From positions 3,136,501-3,200,500 of the forward strand of contig CP070896.1 in NCBI GenBank assembly GCA_017084465.1: a stretch of 64,000 nt of DNA, read 5' to 3'. Position numbers and translations under genes: made by a program. Source of the stretch: Lacrimispora xylanisolvens (GTDB lineage Bacteria; Bacillota; Clostridia; Lachnospirales; Lachnospiraceae). Shown piece after piece: positions 55,221-64,000 of this stretch (within the stretch, counting starts at the first letter, position 1; the number at the start of each line of letters is the position of its first letter). Under the pieces are notes generated by a model, which saw only the letters and a program-made list of their open reading frames with translations, did not search any database and was not told where the DNA came from.

Positions 55221-56352
55221 ATGGAAAACATATACAGTAAAAGCGGTCTTCAGGCCGTGATTAATGCTTCCGGAAGAATGACAAAGCTGGGTGTTTCCAC
55301 CATATCGAAAGGTGTGGGGGGAAACACTGGTGGAGGCAGCCGGCAACTATGTGGTAATTGACGATCTCTATGTCTATGCAGGCAGAAGAATCGGGAATCT
55401 CATTGGAACTGCTGACGCCTGTGTTACATCCAGCGCCTCTGCAGGAATAGCACTGGCAGTTGCCTCTTTAATCTGTGGAGGAAACTTACAGAAAGTAAAG
55501 CACCTTTATGACCTTCTGCCTTCTGTTACGAAAAGGGAAGTTATAATTTTAAAAGGGCATAACGTGGACTTTGGGGCACCGGTTGCAGAGATGGTACAGA
55601 TTGCCGGAGGGAAAATCGTGGAAGCAGGATATGCCAACGGAGCTTCTGTAGAAGATATTGAGCAGGCAGTAACAAAGGATACGCTGGCAATTCTTTTTGT
55701 CAAATCCCATCACTGTGTTCAAAAGGAAATGCCAGAGGCCAGATCTGTGATTGAGCTGGCAGAACGTCTTGGGATTCCATGTATCGTGGATGCGGCAGCG
55801 GAAGAGGATTTAAACATCTATGCAGCCATGGGTGCGGACTTTGTATGCTACAGCGGTGCAAAAGCCATTGAAGGCCCAACCAGCGGTTTTGTAGCCTGTA
55901 AGACAAAAGAACTGGCAGATAACATGAGACTCCAGTACAAAGGGATCGGAAGAGCCATGAAGGTGGGGAAAGAGTGCACCATGGGACTTGTAACGGCAGT
56001 GGAAGAATACATTGCCGGAGGAAAGATAAGCCCTGTCTCCAAAGAAGAGCTGGAACGGTTTGCAGCATGTGTAGGGGAGATACCAGGCTGCAAAACATCA
56101 ATTATTAAGGATGAGGCAGGAAGAGATATTTTCCGCTGTAAAATTGATTTTAATCCCCAGCAATACGGGATGAATGCCAAAGACGTGGTAAGAGAGCTGC
56201 AACGGGGAGATGTAGCCATCTTTACCAGAGATTATCAGGCAAATATCGGTTCCATCGCAATTGATCCCAGGCCTTTAAACAGTGAGAAAGAACTGGAAAT
56301 CATTGAACAGAGGCTTAAAGAGATTCACAAATCAGTAAATGGAGGGAATTAA
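55221..56352 (+). CDS. dgaE: PLP-dependent D-glucosaminate-6-phosphate ammonia-lyase (frameshifted)
   Basis: About 377 residues, SelA-like fold type I. Converts D-glucosaminate-6-phosphate to 2-keto-3-deoxygluconate-6-phosphate and ammonia. Motifs: INASGRMTKLGVSTIS, DACVTSSASAGIALAVA, IPCIVDAAAEEDL and PLP-Lys in CYSGAKAIEGPTSGF. The frame breaks at G6 55316-55321; five G give SKGVGETLVEAAGNYV. Start follows AAGGAG. Next to dgaF as in Salmonella. Confidence 0.88.
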
Positions 56353-56355
56353 AAG

Positions 56356-57090
56356 ATGGAAGGATTAAATTTTTACAAAGGAAGAGTCTGCTTAAACTGC
56401 CTGACAAATTCCGTTGATAATGCCAGGGCAATTTATGAGGCTGCCGAGGGTCATGTTGCAGTCGGGATTTTGTCGGCAGATTATCCGGATGTGGAACAAG
56501 CAGTGGAGGATATGAAACGATATCAGGAAGCTGTAGACAATAATATTTCCGTTGGCCTGGGTGCAGGAAACCCCGGGCAATGGAAAGCGGTTGCAGATAT
56601 ATCCGGGCAGATTAAGCCCAAACATATCAACCAGACCTTTACGGCAGGCGGATATACCAGAGCCAAAACAGGTGAGGGACCATTTTTAAATTCAATGGTT
56701 GCGCCTTGTGGTAAAGTGGGTTATGTTAAAATCTCAACTGGTCCGCTTTGTAAGGATATGGAACCGGCAATCGTTCCGGTTAAAACTGCAATTGCAATGG
56801 CAAAGGAGCAGGGAGCCGATTCCTTAAAGTATTTTCCCATGGGCGGACTAAAGGTAAAAGAGGAGTTTGAGGCGGTTGCCACAGCCTGTGCAGAGAGCGG
56901 ATTCGGACTGGAGCCAACCGGAGGAATCGATCTTGATAATTTTTCCCAGATCTTAAAAATCGCGGTTGATGCAGGAGTGGAACACATCATTCCTCATGTA
57001 TATTCTTCGATTATTGATAAAGAGACGGGGGCAACGAGAATTTCTGATGTTGTGAAACTTTATGAGATGATTCGGGAGATTTTAGATTAA
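56356..57090 (+). CDS. dgaF: 2-keto-3-deoxygluconate-6-phosphate aldolase, DgaF type
   Basis: 244 residues, TIM-barrel aldolase. Splits KDGP to pyruvate and glyceraldehyde-3-phosphate. Features: VSVGLGAGNPGQWKAV-type segment, HINQTFTAGGYTRA, VKISTGPLCKD with the expected Schiff-base Lys region, GADSLKYFPMGGLK, LEPTGGIDLDNF and HIIPHVYSSIID. Last gene of the operon, three bases after dgaE. Confidence 0.88.
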   Translation: MEGLNFYKGRVCLNCLTNSVDNARAIYEAAEGHVAVGILSADYPDVEQAVEDMKRYQEAVDNNISVGLGAGNPGQWKAVADISGQIKPKHINQTFTAGGYTRAKTGEGPFLNSMVAPCGKVGYVKISTGPLCKDMEPAIVPVKTAIAMAKEQGADSLKYFPMGGLKVKEEFEAVATACAESGFGLEPTGGIDLDNFSQILKIAVDAGVEHIIPHVYSSIIDKETGATRISDVVKLYEMIREILD

Positions 57091-57230
57091 AATAATGTCC
57101 ACCATTTATCAAACGGGTCGTTTGTTCGAGGCAATAAGTCTCAGTTACCCGCCAATATTCAGCAGTTTGCTACAATGTGGCAATAAGAAAATTCAACTAG
57201 CGACGCATAGATTTTCTGAGTGGTCTGTAC

Positions 57231-57273
57231 GTGAATTTAACTTCTGGACAACTCGTCCAGAAGTTAAATTCAC
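57231..57273. terminator. Perfect 19-base inverted repeat between dgaF and the AlbA_2 gene
   Basis: GTGAATTTAACTTCTGGAC, loop AACTC, then the exact complement. It lies directly after the stop of the minus-strand gene and ~140 bases after dgaF. No T-run, so it is either an unusual bidirectional terminator, a stabilising hairpin or a protein-binding site. Confidence 0.55.
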
Positions 57274-57274
57274 A

Positions 57275-58591
57275 TTATCTGTTTATTTGCCAATAGCCTT
57301 TACGGTCAGAACCAATTCTTATGATTTTTCCGCTTTCTCTTAGCTCCTTAACAATTCGGCTTATCTTTCGTGTGCTAAAAGAAGACTTTCGACTGAGTTC
57401 TTTTGCTGTAATCGTTGGTTGCTCTGCAATTAGTTTCAATACCACATCATCGCCAATTTCATCGCCAATTTCATCGCCAACTTCATCGCCACGAACATTC
57501 TTGTTTTTATTAAGCACTTCTGCAAAAGGAAATACAACCTTAATAAAATGCTCTAAAATTTGAAAAATATCTTTATCGTATACTTTGAGAATGCGGCTCA
57601 TACCGGAACCGAGCTGTTCCACCAATCCTACATCTTTGAATACACGCATCAACTCACGATTTCTTGGCATACTGGAACAGCTGAAGAAATCTTCTCGGCT
57701 TTGACCAGGTATCAGTCCCCCATAAGAGGTCATTACAACCCTGTCGCTGAAAATCTCAAAAACCGGTGGTATCTCGTGCGTGAAATCGTTGTGGACAATA
57801 CAGTTCACAATTGCTTCACGCATAGCTACCGGATCAATCAAATTCTTTTCAATTCGTTTGGTACTGGTCACTTTTGCATGGGTCACATTTTCTATCTTCA
57901 TCTTATCCAGAACACTGTTAGTAGCTTTAACAAGTGAGCAGTAACCATATTCCTCATTCTCAATTAAGTCCACTTTATCCGTGCCTGCATACTTTGCAAC
58001 CTTAATAGAAACACCATTTTCATCTGCAAGCAAATAGGCGATGTAATTATATTTGCCGTCTGGCGTCAAAAGCTCCAGACTATTTGCAAATTGCTGATTC
58101 AGCTCTAATCCACGCTCTTGATAATAAATTTTCAATTGGGCAAACTTCAAATCCTGCCGTGGTGAAGGGATATTGCGAAGTGTTGTATGAATGCGTCTTG
58201 CATATAAATCATCGATCATAGCAGTTGGCATAGGTTGACTGGAAGTTCCAATTCTGGTATAACAGCCACTTGGCGACATTCCCTGGCTCTTAATGTAATA
58301 TGGCTTTTCAAGTCCGCTGGAAACCAATACTTTTATAATAGAAACACCCTCCACAACTTCGGTTACTATATCAAATAGTCCAAGCGTTGAAGGTAAAATA
58401 TTATTTTTGATTCGGTCAGCAATTTTAAGCTGCGTAGAATCTAATTCCGTAGTCCCTGTTGGATGTCCTTTGTCATCCAGGCCGATATACAAGATTCCAC
58501 CTTCTTGATTATTCAAAAAAGCTACAATTTCTTTTTCCATTTTGTCGTTTAAAACACTTTTGAACTCAACGCGATTACTTTCTTGTAACAT
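57275..58591 (-). CDS. AlbA_2/Schlafen-type DNA-binding protein with ATPase-like and winged-helix domains
   Basis: 438 residues. N-terminal AlbA_2 domain ~1-120 (ESNRVEFKSVLNDKMEKEIVAFLNNQEGGILYIGLDDKG); central GHKL/HATPase_c_4-like domain ~255-350 (MREAIVNCIVHNDF, SYGGLIPGQS, GLVEQLGSGMSRI); an acidic linker of GDEIGDE repeats ~385-395; C-terminal winged helix (PTITAKELSRKSSFSTRKISRIV). Predicted transcriptional regulator; some relatives belong to defence islands but no defence partners are seen here. Start 58591 is the family start; the site upstream is TAGGAGGAG. Confidence 0.85.
   Translation of the reverse strand: MLQESNRVEFKSVLNDKMEKEIVAFLNNQEGGILYIGLDDKGHPTGTTELDSTQLKIADRIKNNILPSTLGLFDIVTEVVEGVSIIKVLVSSGLEKPYYIKSQGMSPSGCYTRIGTSSQPMPTAMIDDLYARRIHTTLRNIPSPRQDLKFAQLKIYYQERGLELNQQFANSLELLTPDGKYNYIAYLLADENGVSIKVAKYAGTDKVDLIENEEYGYCSLVKATNSVLDKMKIENVTHAKVTSTKRIEKNLIDPVAMREAIVNCIVHNDFTHEIPPVFEIFSDRVVMTSYGGLIPGQSREDFFSCSSMPRNRELMRVFKDVGLVEQLGSGMSRILKVYDKDIFQILEHFIKVVFPFAEVLNKNKNVRGDEVGDEIGDEIGDDVVLKLIAEQPTITAKELSRKSSFSTRKISRIVKELRESGKIIRIGSDRKGYWQINR
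57447..57494. repeat. 12-base tandem repeat in the AlbA_2 gene linker
   Basis: Four units of TCATCGCCAATT (two exact, two with changes at the end) coding for repeated GDEI/GDEV. In-frame unit size means copy number can change without a frameshift. Confidence 0.8.
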
Positions 58592-58673
58592 AAACTCCTC
58601 CTAGTCAGATTAATCTTATAATAGATCTTTTATTGTAACAAACCAAGTTATGACAAAATAACAGCAGTCTTTA

Positions 58674-59414
58674 TCATTCATTTCTATATTCACTGGGACT
58701 GATCCCATAAACATGCTTAAAGGTTTTACTGAAATGAAACGGGTCAAGGTAACCAGTCAGCTGGCTTACATCGGCAATGGAAAGATCCGGATTGCGAAGA
58801 AGCTGCCTTGCTATATTAAGTCTGTAATTTCTTAAATATTTGGAAGGTGTGATCTCTGTGTATTTAAAAAATATTTTACTTAGATAAGGCACAGAAAAAC
58901 CAAACTCAGAAGCCAGTGTGGTGAAATCAATCTGAGTCTGATAATTTTTGTGAATGTATTCTTTTATCAGTTCAACGATTTCTTTTGCCCTGTTTGAGGA
59001 ATGAAGAAGTGTAACGGAGTCAAATCGGTCCTGGGTAGCCAGAAGCTTGGTCTCCAGGACAGCCAGTGTATTTTCCAGTTCATCATAATTGACTGGCTTT
59101 AGTAAATAATTACTCACTTCGTACCGCAGTGCTTCCTTTGCGTATTCAAAATCTGTATATCCGCTGATGATCACACATAAGATAAACGGAAATTTTTCGT
59201 GTATATTTCGGACTAACTCAAGTCCATCCATCTCCGGCATCCGTATGTCTGTGAAAATTACATTGGGCAGATGTTCTTTCGCCATATCCAGTCCTTCCAG
59301 ACCATTGGTTGCAATGGCTGTCACCTCAAAAGCGGGATTTAACTGTTGGATTCTTCTGGCTATATTTCTGGCAATTAAGGCTTCATCTTCGACGATTAAA
59401 ACAGAATATTTCAA
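58674..59414 (-). CDS. YesN-type response regulator (receiver + AraC helix-turn-helix)
   Basis: 246 residues. Receiver: VLIVEDEALIARNIARRI, phospho-Asp in NVIFTDIRMPEMDG, Lys in LLKPVNY. C-terminal AraC domain: TLASEFGFSVPYLSKIFFKY, YLDPFHFSKTFKHVYGISPSEYR. TTG start 59414, nine bases after AGGAGG, overlaps the kinase stop (TTGA). Expected activator of the sugar ABC genes at 61404. Confidence 0.9.
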   Translation of the reverse strand: MKYSVLIVEDEALIARNIARRIQQLNPAFEVTAIATNGLEGLDMAKEHLPNVIFTDIRMPEMDGLELVRNIHEKFPFILCVIISGYTDFEYAKEALRYEVSNYLLKPVNYDELENTLAVLETKLLATQDRFDSVTLLHSSNRAKEIVELIKEYIHKNYQTQIDFTTLASEFGFSVPYLSKIFFKYTEITPSKYLRNYRLNIARQLLRNPDLSIADVSQLTGYLDPFHFSKTFKHVYGISPSEYRNE

Positions 59415-61254
59415 TGTATCATTCCTCCTATGACAACGATGGCTCCATGGGGTACATTGTTGCTCAGTCTAAATATATGATTGCCGTGGTAGAGAATTTT
59501 AAAACGGATGTAAATATTCATCAGTCCCATTCCATCTATTTCCAGATTGGGAAGGACGCCGTTTTCTCAATCTGGTTTATCTGATTTTGCAGTTTTTCCA
59601 GGACTTCACTGGAAAAGCCAGGGCCATTGTCCCGGATCTGCAGCTCCCAATAGGTGCTGGTCATAATACCGAGAATTTTCACATTCCACGGCGGACTTGA
59701 TTTTGTTGAATATTTGATGGCATTTTCCACAATCAGCTGGAGGCAGAGTTTTGGAAGCCGGACCTGATGCATTTTTTCTGGTATGTCAAATTCAAACTGA
59801 AGAGAGTTACTGTACCTCACCTTCATGCATTCCAGATAATCACTGGTATGGTCAAGTTCATCTTTTAAAAGGACCAGCTGCTCGCTGTCGGAGGAGATAT
59901 AACGCAAAATTCTGGAAATGGTCTGACACATGAGAATAATCTCGCTGTTCATGTTCTCGTCAGCCATTGCCTGTATGGTTGCCAGAGAGTTGTAAAGAAA
60001 ATGAGGGTTCATCTGTGCCTGCAGCGCCAGCATTCTGGATTGCATGTCACTGTTTTGAAGCTGAAGTTCCCGTCCCATTGATTTTCTGGCCTGTCTCTGC
60101 ATTTTTAACAGAGCCTGATATAAGGTGTTCACCTCTGTGATGCCAATTTCCATGTCCTCAAATTCAGTTGTGTCTTTTTCTTCCCCTGTCAGCTGGAATG
60201 CCCGTACCTGATGGTAGATCTTATAAAGCGGAGTGGCAATTCTCCGTGAAATCAAATAGGACACCATAACAGTTATGACCATGACGGTAAATAAAAGAAT
60301 AAAAGCTGTGTTTAAGTATTGATGGACCGGCTGCATCAGCATGCGGTTATCAATTACCAGTGCTGTAGTAAAACCGGTATATTCAGATGAGGAAAAAATA
60401 ATGTATTTATTTTCTGATTTTAAATATATGGGATTTGATCCGGAACTTCTCACGGGTTTGCTCCGCTGCGCCTGAATCAAATCATAATAGCTCTCTGGTG
60501 TGCCTAAGCTGCCTGTCGCATAGATTGTGTTTCCTTCCGGACTGAAAATGTATACATCTTCCTGATACGGGCTGTTAAAGGTATTTATTGTATTTGCTAT
60601 GCTTTTAAAGGATTTTTTGACCTCTACAATACCTTGTGGAACATTGAGCGGGCTGTAATACAAGCGGCAGAGCGAAACAAAATAATTATCGCCAGAATAC
60701 GAATAAAAGCGCCCAAGAGTGTCGTCTTTATCGCAGTAAATAAATTTCGTTCCCTTAGCCTCAACCACCTTACTGCACCAGTCTTTATCACTCACCCGTT
60801 CCTTGGATGCATGATTATCAAGACCTACTCCGAATTTACCGTAATCAAGGGAATAGAGATAAGTCTGATCGGCGGGAGAATTGGGACCGATCATGGCGAT
60901 AATCAGGTCAAACAGGATTTTGGTGTTATTGATGTTTTCATAAATCTCATCCGAACTTAAGGCGTTATCCTGATAATTGATGTATATTCCAAATTTCTCT
61001 TTGATCAGGTTGGAATAGATGATATTCTGGGATACAGTGTCAAGGTCATGAATGACGGAATCATAGCTGCCCATAATCATGGTGGCATTATTCTGAAGGG
61101 AAGAAAAGGCATTTACCTTTATCTTGCTGGTTTCACTAAAAACTGTATGAACCGTAAATGCCAGAATTACTGCAATGAATAAAGCAGTATAGGGAAGAAA
61201 AAGTGTTGACATTATGCTGCGTTTTTTAATATTATTTGTTTTATTCGCTGTCAT
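59411..61254 (-). CDS. YesM-type sensor histidine kinase (frameshifted)
   Basis: About 614 residues. Two membrane helices (~15-35 and ~290-315) around a Cache-like extracellular domain, HAMP ~315-370, His_kinase domain with QAQMNPHFLYNSLATIQAMADE (phospho-His) and ATPase motifs VENAIKYS and IRDNGPGF. The frame breaks at T4 59562-59565; one A restores IEKNGVLPNLEIDGMGLMNIYIRF and an end at TGA 59411. Senses an extracellular sugar or its binding protein together with the downstream transporter. Confidence 0.88.
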
Positions 61255-61403
61255 TTAAAGCCTTTCTTTCCTGCGGTTTATTATGATGGTTAAAAATATA
61301 CATGAAAACAGATCAAAATGTTCATTCAAAAATGTATATATTACACTATATAATACAGATAACATGATAAAAGTCAACATTTAATTTTGGGGAGGTATTT
61401 TTT
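61255..61403 (+). promoter_or_regulatory. Divergent promoter region of the sugar ABC operon
   Basis: TATAAT at 61349-61354 with no recognisable -35 (TCAAAA at 17 bases), as expected for an activator-dependent promoter served by the adjacent AraC-type response regulator. GGGGAGG precedes the start. Confidence 0.5.
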
Positions 61404-62761
61404 ATGAAGTTAAAAAAGTTAGCTGCATTTAGTCTGGCTCTTGTCGCTGCCCTTTCATTTTCTGGCTGTTCAAAAGAGGAAAGTGCTCCACAGAAAAGTA
61501 CGGCTGCAGGAGAAAGCACGTCTGGAGAAGCGAAAACATCTGCTGCGTCGGAAAAAGGTGGAGTTACTCTTTCTTTTATGGCCGGCCAGGACTGGATTCA
61601 GGATGCAGAAATTGAACTGTCCAAGAAATTCACGCAGGAAACAGGGATCAAAGTTGATTATCAGATTATTCCAGCGGATCAGTATGTGAATCTTCTGATG
61701 ACAAAGTTAAATACTGGAGAGTGCACGGATATTTTTGGGGCACAGAGTGGTAAATTTGATATTAAAGCACAGATCAATGTGGAAAAAAATGCGGTGGATT
61801 TAACAAAAACATCATGGGGAAGCCAGGTTGAACCATTGGTGGCAGATCAGCTGTCTGTAGATGGTAAGCTTTATGGTCAGCCGATTCAGGACGTTTCTTC
61901 CGTATGGGCAATCGGTTATAACAAACAGATTTTCAAAAAGCTGAATCTGGAGATTCCCAAAGATTATGCAAGCTTCCAAAAAGTGTGCGATACCATTAAG
62001 GCAGCAGGAATTACTCCAATCTATGAATGTGTGTCAGATGGCTGGCATCATACATTATGGCTGCCTGAGGCAGGTGTTGAGGCTGAAACAGCAGAACCTG
62101 GCATTGTTGATAAATGGAACAGCAACCAGGCGCCTTTTAAAGGAAATGCTACTCTGATGACAATTCTGGACCAGATTAATGATATGGTTGCCAAAGGTTA
62201 CTGGGGAGAAGATTATATGTCCAATACCTACGCTGATTCGGCAAAAAACATTGCTTCCGGTAAATATGCAATGACAGTGGCCAATCAGGGGTTCGGAGTG
62301 GAAGTCAATAAGATTAATTCTGAGATTGCAGCGGATGACATTGGATATTTCGTAATTCCACTGGCTGACAACCAGACATTAAATGTGAACCCTGCAGGTC
62401 CTGCAAGATTTATATTCAGTGGTTCCAAGCACGCAGCTGAAGCACAGCAGTACTTAGAATTCCTGGCAAAGGAAGAAAATCTTAAATACCTGACTGAAAA
62501 TGTAGGTAAGTTCAACAAACTGCCATTTAACAACGCCCCCAGCATGTATACGGATACGATTCAGGATTTTATAACAGATATGATAAAAAGGGTACTGTAA
62601 TTCAGACAGCTGTAAAATATGTAAATCCCCAGTGGAGTGAGATGGGAGCAAACTTGTCCGCCATGATCGTAGGTGAAATGACTCCGGAGGAAGTTCTGGC
62701 ATCCATTGATGAAGTGAGAGCCCAGCAGGCAAAAGCAGCAGGCGATCCCGCCTGGAAATGA
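61404..62761 (+). CDS. CUT1 sugar ABC substrate-binding lipoprotein (frameshifted)
   Basis: About 453 residues. Lipoprotein signal with lipobox FSGC; Ser/Ala-rich linker; extracellular solute-binding protein family 1 domain (LSFMAGQDWIQDAEIELSKKF, DVSSVWAIGYNKQIFKKL, YAMTVANQGF). A-run at 62585-62589 lacks one A; restored text IKKGTVIQTAVKYVN... runs to TGA 62761 and adds the C-terminal helix region. Captures an oligosaccharide; sugar unknown. Confidence 0.88.
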
Positions 62762-62796
62762 CAGCATGGAAGATCAGTTGAAAGAGAGTGAATACA

Positions 62797-63678
62797 ATGA
62801 ATAGAAAAAAGATATATCCTACGTGGTTTGCAGCTGGGGCATTGCTCCTGTACTCGGTGTTATTTGTCCTTCCCGGAGTGATTGGAATCGGTTATTCTTT
62901 TACAGACTGGTCATCTTATTCAGACCAGCTGAAGTTTGTGGGGCTGGAAAATTTTAAGACTGTATTTTCCGCTGATGGAAATTATCTAAAGATTATGAAA
63001 AACACTCTGGTATTCACTCTTGGAACAACTGTAATAAAAAATATACTGGGACTTGCGCTTGCAGTTCTGCTTACAAAGTCCATTCGCTTTTTGAATTTTC
63101 ACCGGGGTGTCATGTTTATGCCCTCTGTGTTGTCCACCCTGATATTGGGCATGATTTTTACTTCTATTTTAAATCCGTCAACCGGGTTGTTAAATACAAC
63201 ATTTTTTAAAGGTATTGGTCTTGGTGGTCTGGCAAAACCATGGCTTACAAGTCCCGCGTACGCATTCAAGTCAGTAATGGCGGTAGATATCTGGCGCGGA
63301 ACGGGATACATCATGACGATATTAATTGCCGGAATCCTGTCTATCTCCTCGGATTATTATGAGGCATGCAGTATTGACGGAGCCTCTGGCTGGCAAAAGT
63401 TCCGGTTTATCACGCTGCCACTGCTTTTACCAACTCTGGCCACAACCACTGTTTTAAATGTAATCTATGGTCTAAAGGTCTTTGATATGATCTATGCGTT
63501 AACAAATGGTGGTCCGGGAAAGGCTACCACAGAGGTTCTTTATACGGCAGTATTTAAAAAATTCGGCACTGGTCAATATGCCATAGGTACGGCTCTTTCA
63601 TCGGTTATGTTCTTATTTATGATGTTTATCGGATTCTTCATGATCCGTCTCATGACGAAAGACGAGGTGCAGGAATAA
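62797..63678 (+). CDS. CUT1 sugar ABC permease (MalF/UgpA type)
   Basis: About 293 residues, six membrane helices. EAA loop YYEACSIDGASGWQKFRFITLP near residue 190; FDMIYALTNGGPGKATTEVLYTAVF downstream is typical. ATG 62797 is 8 bases from GAGAG; GTG 62788 is the alternative. Ends overlapping the next permease start (TAATG). Confidence 0.9.
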   Translation: MNRKKIYPTWFAAGALLLYSVLFVLPGVIGIGYSFTDWSSYSDQLKFVGLENFKTVFSADGNYLKIMKNTLVFTLGTTVIKNILGLALAVLLTKSIRFLNFHRGVMFMPSVLSTLILGMIFTSILNPSTGLLNTTFFKGIGLGGLAKPWLTSPAYAFKSVMAVDIWRGTGYIMTILIAGILSISSDYYEACSIDGASGWQKFRFITLPLLLPTLATTTVLNVIYGLKVFDMIYALTNGGPGKATTEVLYTAVFKKFGTGQYAIGTALSSVMFLFMMFIGFFMIRLMTKDEVQE

Positions 63679-64000
63679 TGAAAGCAAAAAAGAAAGCCGC
63701 AGCTGCTGCAGTAAATGCAGCTGCGTGGATTATAACAGCAATATGCCTTGTTCCCATGCTTTTAATATTGTTAAATTCTTTTAAAGACAGTCTGGGAGCG
63801 TCGGAGATGAATCTGAAGTTTCCGGCACTTCCGTTACAGTGGAATAATTTTCTGGTAGTAATTGAAAAGGGAAAGCTTCTTACCTCTTTTATGAACAGCT
63901 GCATCTATTCCGTAGTCAGTGTGTTCCTGTGTACCATGCTCGCATCAATGGCTTCTTACGTATTCTCAAGAAACCGTTCCAAATTAAACCGATTCCTCTA
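63678..64000 (+). CDS. CUT1 sugar ABC permease (MalG/UgpE type), partial
   Basis: First ~107 residues only; runs off the window. Starts KAKKKAAAAAVNAAAWI, one membrane helix, then NSFKDSLGASE, ALPLQWNNFLVVIE and SFMNSCIYSVVSVFLCTMLASMASYVFSR, the usual N-terminal part of MalG-type permeases. Start codon overlaps the stop of the upstream permease. Confidence 0.88.
   Translation, partial: MKAKKKAAAAAVNAAAWIITAICLVPMLLILLNSFKDSLGASEMNLKFPALPLQWNNFLVVIEKGKLLTSFMNSCIYSVVSVFLCTMLASMASYVFSRNRSKLNRFL

Noticed and set aside
57447..57494. Short regular repeats as a possible CRISPR array
   Set aside because: Contiguous 12-base units without spacers inside a coding sequence; a tandem repeat.
1..64000. 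rRNA, tRNA or known riboswitch genes
   Set aside because: No tRNA cloverleaf or CCA-type ends, rRNA segments or recognisable riboswitch cores were noticed by reading; a covariance-model scan was not possible.

Overview
The window looks like chromosomal DNA of a low-to-moderate GC, spore-forming, anaerobic Firmicute, most likely a Lachnospiraceae/Lacrimispora-type clostridium. Support: Clostridia-like protein style, strong AGGAGG ribosome binding sites, dipicolinate synthase genes (dpaA/dpaB, endospore formation), an rpsF-ssb-rpsR operon, many PTS and ABC sugar systems, and YesMN-type two-component control. No rRNA, tRNA or CRISPR array was seen. The species assignment is inference.

A reading caution dominates the window. 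About two dozen conserved genes are split by one- or two-base indels, most of them at runs of A/T or G/C (for example T6 in dgaC and dgaD, G6 in dgaE, G8 in dapA, A5 in rpsR). Because essential rpsR and dapA are hit too, most are probably sequencing errors. Affected genes are given here as whole genes with the break located.

Layout. 0-4 kb: ArsR-type regulator, TetR regulator with a palindromic operator plus a methyltransferase, and an APC amino-acid permease. 4.1-6.6 kb: a CI/Cro-like regulatory pair whose promoter and Cro-like gene have been pushed apart by an IS110-family element. 6.9-15 kb: a GntR-controlled uptake and catabolism locus (branched-chain-amino-acid-type ABC importer, LarA-like racemase-family protein, zinc dehydrogenase), followed by a paralogous Cro-like gene and an RpiR regulator. 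16.3-20.1 kb (minus): MetNIQ-type importer with an enolase-superfamily acid-sugar dehydratase. 20.3-24 kb: fructose PTS, 1-phosphofructokinase and class II aldolase. 24.5-28.7 kb (minus): lantibiotic-immunity-like ABC transporter with its two-component system. 28.8-31.3 kb: dpaA-dpaB divergent from dapA, which makes the precursor of dipicolinate. 31.5-39.5 kb: chemoreceptor, HPr-like protein, AraC regulator, DUF2156 and Eis-like acyltransferases, sirtuin, aldo/keto reductase, DUF951. 39.6-40.75 kb: rpsF-ssb-rpsR. 40.8-47.1 kb: an accessory block of small genes (secreted protein, methyltransferases, GNAT, HXXEE). 47.2-49.8 kb: calcium P-type ATPase. 49.9-57.1 kb: RpiR regulator and a D-glucosaminate PTS operon (dgaABCDEF) with a second IS110-type element between dgaA and dgaB. 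57.2-64 kb: AlbA_2/ATPase-domain regulator, YesMN two-component system and a CUT1 sugar ABC transporter running off the end.

Functionally this is a carbohydrate and sugar-acid scavenging region: several importers sit next to their own regulator and degradative enzymes, and feed glyceraldehyde-3-phosphate and pyruvate into glycolysis.
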